From NCBI RefSeq assembly GCF_036373705.1, contig NC_089868.1, positions 15,668,520-15,732,519 of the forward strand: a stretch of DNA of 64,000 nt, written 5' to 3'. Positions 59,135-64,000 of the stretch are shown here, piece by piece. The stretch comes from Amia ocellicauda (Eukaryota; Chordata; Actinopteri; Amiiformes; Amiidae). Every line of letters starts with the position of its first letter. The first letter of the stretch is position 1. Below the pieces are notes generated by a model, which was not told where the DNA came from, made no database searches, and worked only from the letters and a program-made list of their open reading frames with translations. A program made the translations under genes and the position numbers.

Positions 59135-62100
59135 TCAGACCAACGGACGCTTACTTTCAATGGTGAGAATACAGGTGCTGGCAGCCGTGCCTCTGCTGTT
59201 CACTGCTTTGCACATGTATTCTCCCTCATCCTCAGGGAAGGTCTCTGGCAGATAAAGACAGTACGTTTCTCCCCTCTCAATGTACTGATAGTCCTCACAG
59301 TCCTGCAGCATTTCCCCTTCAAACCACCAGGTCACCTCTGGCTTGGGCTCTCCGTTGATTTTGACCGTAAATCGAACTGGTTCAGCGTCGACCACCGACT
59401 GGTTTTTAAGAGGCTTTTTAAACCACGGGGCTCCGGATCTCGCGTGATCCTCTTCGTCTTCATATGTTGATCCATTGACAATGCTCCCTTCCTCCTCCTC
59501 CTCATCGTCCTTTTTCTGTCAAAACAATATGGAAGTTCATTGTGTTAACCTACATATAACCCCAGAAGGTCACATCAAGAAGCCACTTACTTTATTTAAA
59601 TACATAAAAACCTGAACAGCTGACATGATCTTGATTTAAATATGCAATGGAGGGGGGGGGAAGAGTACCTTTTGTAAAGCTGCATCAATCTCCTGCTGTT
59701 CAAACTGCATTCTCTGTAGTTTCTGCTCTTCGATCCTCTTTCTCTCCTCCTCTTCCCTGGCCTTTGCCATTTGCTCAAATCGAGCCCGCATGTCCACTTT
59801 GTGTTTAAATGGAGCATCTTCTACTCGGGTGACTTCCCTTCTGCCCTCTTCATCTTCCTGGAAAAACAATCCAAAACATTACAACCAATGTGTCTCAGGA
59901 TCCTGGCTGCATCCAGGTAAGGGCAAGACTGGTGAGCAACTGCTGAGCAGAGCTGGATTCCAAAACGGGGGAGGAGGTTCAGTGGATCGTTGCTTTTGGT
60001 ATTGGTTAAGATTTAATGTTTAATCTCTAGGCAGGGACAAAGTGTGTAAAGAACAATGCCAAACATTCTGGAGGACTGGGCATGATCAGAGGGGGAAAAA
60101 AAATCCTTTGCTGTGAACACTTAGGGCAAAATCAGGCTACCTACTGACCCTGGGCTGGCTGGTGCACAAATCGTTGGTAATAAACGAACTGAAATGAGGT
60201 ACATTTTCCCCATCAACAGTCTGTTAACAGACGGCCATGTGTTGGGACAATGTGCCCCGGGAAGGAATTTCTAATACTTACTTCCTGGAATCTTTCGGCT
60301 TCCCTTTCTTTGATCTCAAGGTCGATAGCCTTCCTCCGTGCTCTCTCCTCCTCGATTTTCTTCTGAATTTCCTCTTCAGTGAGTTGCTTGATCTTTTCAA
60401 ACTTTGATTTTAAATTCTTGGCTTGTATTGAGCCAGTTCTCTTCAGGTTCAACAATTCTTCATACTCTGTGCTTACAATTTCATTGCTTTCATTTATTTC
60501 ATCCTGTATTGAAAAATAGTATGCAACGATAAGGAATGCAGTAAAGCTTCGGATGCTTAACATTCTGGAATTTTAATACCGCTTTAGAATATTCTGTGCA
60601 TTCTAAATAAATACTTCAAAACCTGCTTCTGGTGTTCACTAGGTGGTGCTGGTGAGGTGTAATTTCCCCTAGTGTTAAAGTAATGTAAAAATAAAGCCTT
60701 TCAAATATTCTCCCTCTTCAAACAATATAAATACTTAAGTTAGCCAAATAAAATAAAGATATGAAGTAATTTATTCTAAAGTAATCATATATAGACTAAG
60801 TGACTTGTCAGATGTTGAGCATTTAGTTGTTGAGAGAAATGCCAACCTCTCCCATTTCTTGTCTGAGTTGTTCGAACGCTTGCTTCTCCATTTCCAGTTT
60901 TTGTCTGCGTTCTTCCTCTGTCCGTCTCTTTTCCATTTCCTCCTTGTGCTTCAGCAGCTCCTCAAAGTTAATCTCTAGTTTCCCGGGGGCGAGTGCCTCC
61001 TGCGACGCAGTTTTTATGAGCTCTTCCTCCTCTGGTGCCTGTTCATGGGGAGACGCCATGTGATCCAAACTGCATTAAATCCGGAGTGCTACATCTACAG
61101 TAGAATAACCTAGTATGCATTTGTCCACACACAAGTGCCCAAAGCACAGACCTGAAAGCAAACTATTCATGACATGCTTCCACGTCAGTTACATCAATTT
61201 CAAAGTGTTAGTGTACATTTCACACAATGCAGCCATCTCAAATACAAATTACTTCAAGGTATACCTCACTGTTGGTCTGCTTTTTAATGGTAGTAACGTA
61301 TTAAATTGCAGGTCATCTTGCATAAAATCATTTGAGAAAGGTTCATCACAAATCAAAGTAAAAAGTGAATTGATTTAAACTTGACAAGTCTTACTTCATC
61401 ATCTCCATATCTCTTCAATGAATTTTCCTGATCCTGGTCTGGACTCTTCAGGAAACAATCAGGAAAACGAAAACAAAGCATTGCGTTTATACCATCTGAG
61501 CACATGCCACGAGACCTTTAGGTTGAATAAAATGTAAAGTCAATGTTGATTAAAACCACCCTTGTTGAGTAATTACTGCTATAAATAATTTAGATCATAA
61601 ATCCTGCAACCACAAGATAATCAAGTGTTTAATTATGCTCAAATGGTACCAGTATATAAGCATAAAGCAATCATTAGTTAGCATTTAAAAATGAATTAGC
61701 CAAGTAGCGTGAATACCCATTTATATTCAAAGCCTGATACAAAAAAAGTCAGAATTTCTACTTCTCTGTCCTGTACATGACTTTTTACAGTGTCTCCTTA
61801 TAGCTGAGCAGCAAATGAATGGCGGTGCTGGTGCAAGTGGGTGGATTGGACAGCACGCAGCCTGGTTAGCTTGAAGCTCTTTAATTATGTCCCACATTAT
61901 ACACACCGCCTCGCTGACACACATGCCTCTAAAAAGTAAGGCCAATTCAAGCATGAATTAAAAGCATGGTGGGATTGCCTGTGTTGATCCCTGCCTTTTC
62001 ATTGAACCGCTGTAGGCAACAAAACCCTCCCAGTGTATGTATGATGCCTGGCTTGCAGGCAATTCCAGCATGGAGCCACTTAGTCCTACCAAGCTCTTCC

Positions 62101-63798
62101 TCGCTTCTGCAAAGAGACGCTTCTCCTCCTCCAGCCGCCTCCTGGCCTCCTCCTCGGCCCGGCGCTGCTCCTCTTCGCGCCGCAGCCTCTCCAGCTCCTC
62201 AAAGCTGATGCTCAGCTTACCCGGCCGGGCGCTCTCCTTGGCCAACATGGCCACCAGCAGGTCGTCGTCCTCGTCCAGAACCTGTGTGTCAGCAGCTACA
62301 ATGTTATTTCAAGCTTATTTTTGCTATTTTACTAGCCAATTCGAGTGTTCTCCGATACTGACCATGCTCTTCCTGGCTTCAGCAAATGCCTTCTTCTCCT
62401 CTTCGATGCGTCTCTTCGCCTCTTCCTCTGCTTTCCGTCGCTCCTCCTCTACTCTCTGTCTTTCCAGCTCCTCAAAGCTCAGTTTTAATTTCCCAGGTAT
62501 GATCTCTTCTCTCATGAAGTGGGCTCCTCCCTCTTCCTCGTCGCCAGCACCCTGGAACAGTCCAAACGATGAGCTCCTTCACAGGCACACTTGAAATCTG
62601 GTCACCAATTGCCTGAACTTGGATAAAACTATTTCCTGTTGGCTGCTAAGGAATTATGAGTTGCTCAGCTTGCTGATTGCCTTTACACACATATGAATCC
62701 TAACCCTGATCAGTATTACCCATATTGAGACACAGTTTTGCCCTTCAATTAAGTGAAAATCACAGTAAACTTGATGCCTACTTCCAGTAACTCATTTTAG
62801 CTGTAAAATGTAGCTAAACTGTAACAGGAAACCTAGATAAGCACCATCCTTTGGTTACCATTTGTAGCCTGGCCTCCTCAAAGGCCGCCTTCTCCTCCTC
62901 CAGCCGGCGCTTCGCCTCTTCCTCGGCCTGTTTCTTCTGCAGGTCCTGGCGCTCTTTCTCCAGCTCCTCGAAGGTCAGCTTCAGCTTGCCGGGGGTGACC
63001 TGTTCCTTTGTTTCTTTGGGTTGGTCTTCGTCATCCTCCTTGAAACCAAATAAGAGTAAGAACATACACCACAAGTCTGCACACAGGACAGGACTCTCAA
63101 ATATCAGGGTAACTGATGAGACGTCAAGGGGAAGGGATGGTTCAGGTGTCTCCATTGATAGTTTGCTATCCGAGAACGAGTGTGGACTCTCACCTGGGTG
63201 GCAGTCGAGCGCCGCTTGGCCTCACGGAAGGACCGCCGGTGCTCCTCATATCTCTTCTGCTTCTCCTCCTCTGTTCTCTTCCTCTCCTCCTCTTCCTTGG
63301 CCTTGCCCAACTCTTCAAAGTTGACTTTAATCTTGCCCGGGTTCTTGAGTGCTTTTGCCGGCACCACTCTTACCATGAGGGAATCGTCTCCTTCCTGTGG
63401 AGTTCAGAAGAAGGGGAGGAGGATATTGTGTGCCAGAAAAGATGGTGGAACCCTTCTGGTTAAAGCAACACTGGGGAATGATTTTATAGGAGAAATCACT
63501 GGAATGGTGCAGAAACGCTATAATGACTAAAATCTAGAACCACATGATAACAAAAGAGTCTGTATCGAAGAAGACTGAATGGATACAGGTATGTCAAAAT
63601 CTAAATTGTACATAACCAGAATTTAATCTCATGAATACATGCTTTATTAAACACAAAGGGCATTTTGTCATACCTCACTCTTTGTCAAGAGACAACATTT
63701 GGGAGAGATCACTTGCTCTCCTAGACAGTGTAATAGATGATTAAATATTAATTTACCTTCATTTCTGAGCCACATCCAGTATATTTATTGTCATCAAT
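59135..63798 (-). CDS. NEXN: NEXN (nexilin), C-terminal part; 5' exons beyond the window
   Basis: Nexilin is an F-actin-binding protein of the Z-disc and cardiac junctional membranes. Minus-strand exons in view: 63757-63798, 63194-63394, 62859-63038, 62363-62551, 62090-62281, 61395-61445, 60847-61038, 60282-60503, 59669-59857 and 59135-59515, all phase 0, 612 residues. Human NEXN is about 675 in total, and about 150 residues should lie upstream. Most exons encode highly charged coiled coil built around a PGKLxxxFEEL repeat. It occurs five times here ([60 protein letters not shown]), against four in my memory of human. The last exon is an I-set Ig domain (VTWWFEGE ... GEYMCKAV) ending IESKRPLV. 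The open reading continues past a possible donor (GAAA|GTAAGC), so the last residues are uncertain. Confidence 0.95.
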
Positions 63799-64000
63799 CT
63801 AGTGAATGAAAATTGTTGTCATTATTTTCTCAAATTTGACTTTAAACTCATTCACCAGATGTTTTGTAAGTACTGAACTGCAAGAACACGAGAGAACATT
63901 TCAAACACATAAGCTTGCAGTCCATGAAAACGTCTCATTTTAAAGATAACCATGTATAAAATATCCTTATACCATATGTTGACATTACCTTAAAAAAACA
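63799..64000 (-). other. NEXN intron, cut by the window edge
   Basis: Upstream of the 14-codon exon at 63757-63798. No further NEXN exon is recognisable before the right edge. Confidence 0.7.

Noticed and set aside
1-64000. CRISPR arrays, bacterial operons or phage-like systems
   Set aside because: Spliced vertebrate genes fill the window. The only arrays are simple microsatellites.

Overview
The window is vertebrate nuclear DNA, most likely from a ray-finned fish. The evidence is intron-split genes with vertebrate splice sites, fish-type Tc1/mariner elements, many (CA)n, (TA)n and (TAA)n microsatellites, and a gene order matching human 1p31.1 (NEXN-FUBP1-DNAJB4-GIPC2, recalled from memory). 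The species cannot be fixed from the sequence. All family comparisons here rest on remembered human proteins and were not searched.

Layout. Positions 1-13.6 kb are gene-poor. They hold two almost identical, intact 1,221-bp Tc1/mariner transposons in opposite orientation (4313-5533 and 8939-10159), whose transposases have a D-D-36-E spacing typical of the Incomer family. From 13.6 to 31.8 kb lies a complete six-exon GIPC2 on the minus strand. Its second intron contains a third, inactive Tc1-type element (19368-20953, Passport-like, one frameshift). A complete three-exon DNAJB4 (34.4-37.4 kb, minus) follows, with a TATA box and a heat-shock-element palindrome upstream. Next is a complete ten-exon EF-hand mitochondrial carrier of the SCaMC/SLC25A24 class (39.1-43.5 kb, plus), a gene that to my knowledge has no human counterpart at this position. 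FUBP1 (45.9-53.9 kb, plus, 22 coding exons, 677 codons) starts in a CpG island. NEXN (59.1-63.8 kb, minus) is present from its middle to its C terminus; its 5' exons lie beyond the right edge. FUBP1 and NEXN are convergent.

The five genes are not an operon or pathway. GIPC2 is a PDZ trafficking adaptor, DNAJB4 an Hsp70 co-chaperone, the carrier a probable calcium-gated ATP-Mg/phosphate exchanger, FUBP1 a KH-domain single-strand DNA/RNA-binding regulator, and NEXN a sarcomeric actin-binding protein. The block is a conserved syntenic neighbourhood.

Most useful second looks: the extra, divergent SCaMC-like gene between DNAJB4 and FUBP1; the near-identical inverted Incomer pair; tandem 5' splice sites 18 nt apart, a GC-AG intron and an extra tyrosine-motif exon in FUBP1; and an extra repeat exon in NEXN.
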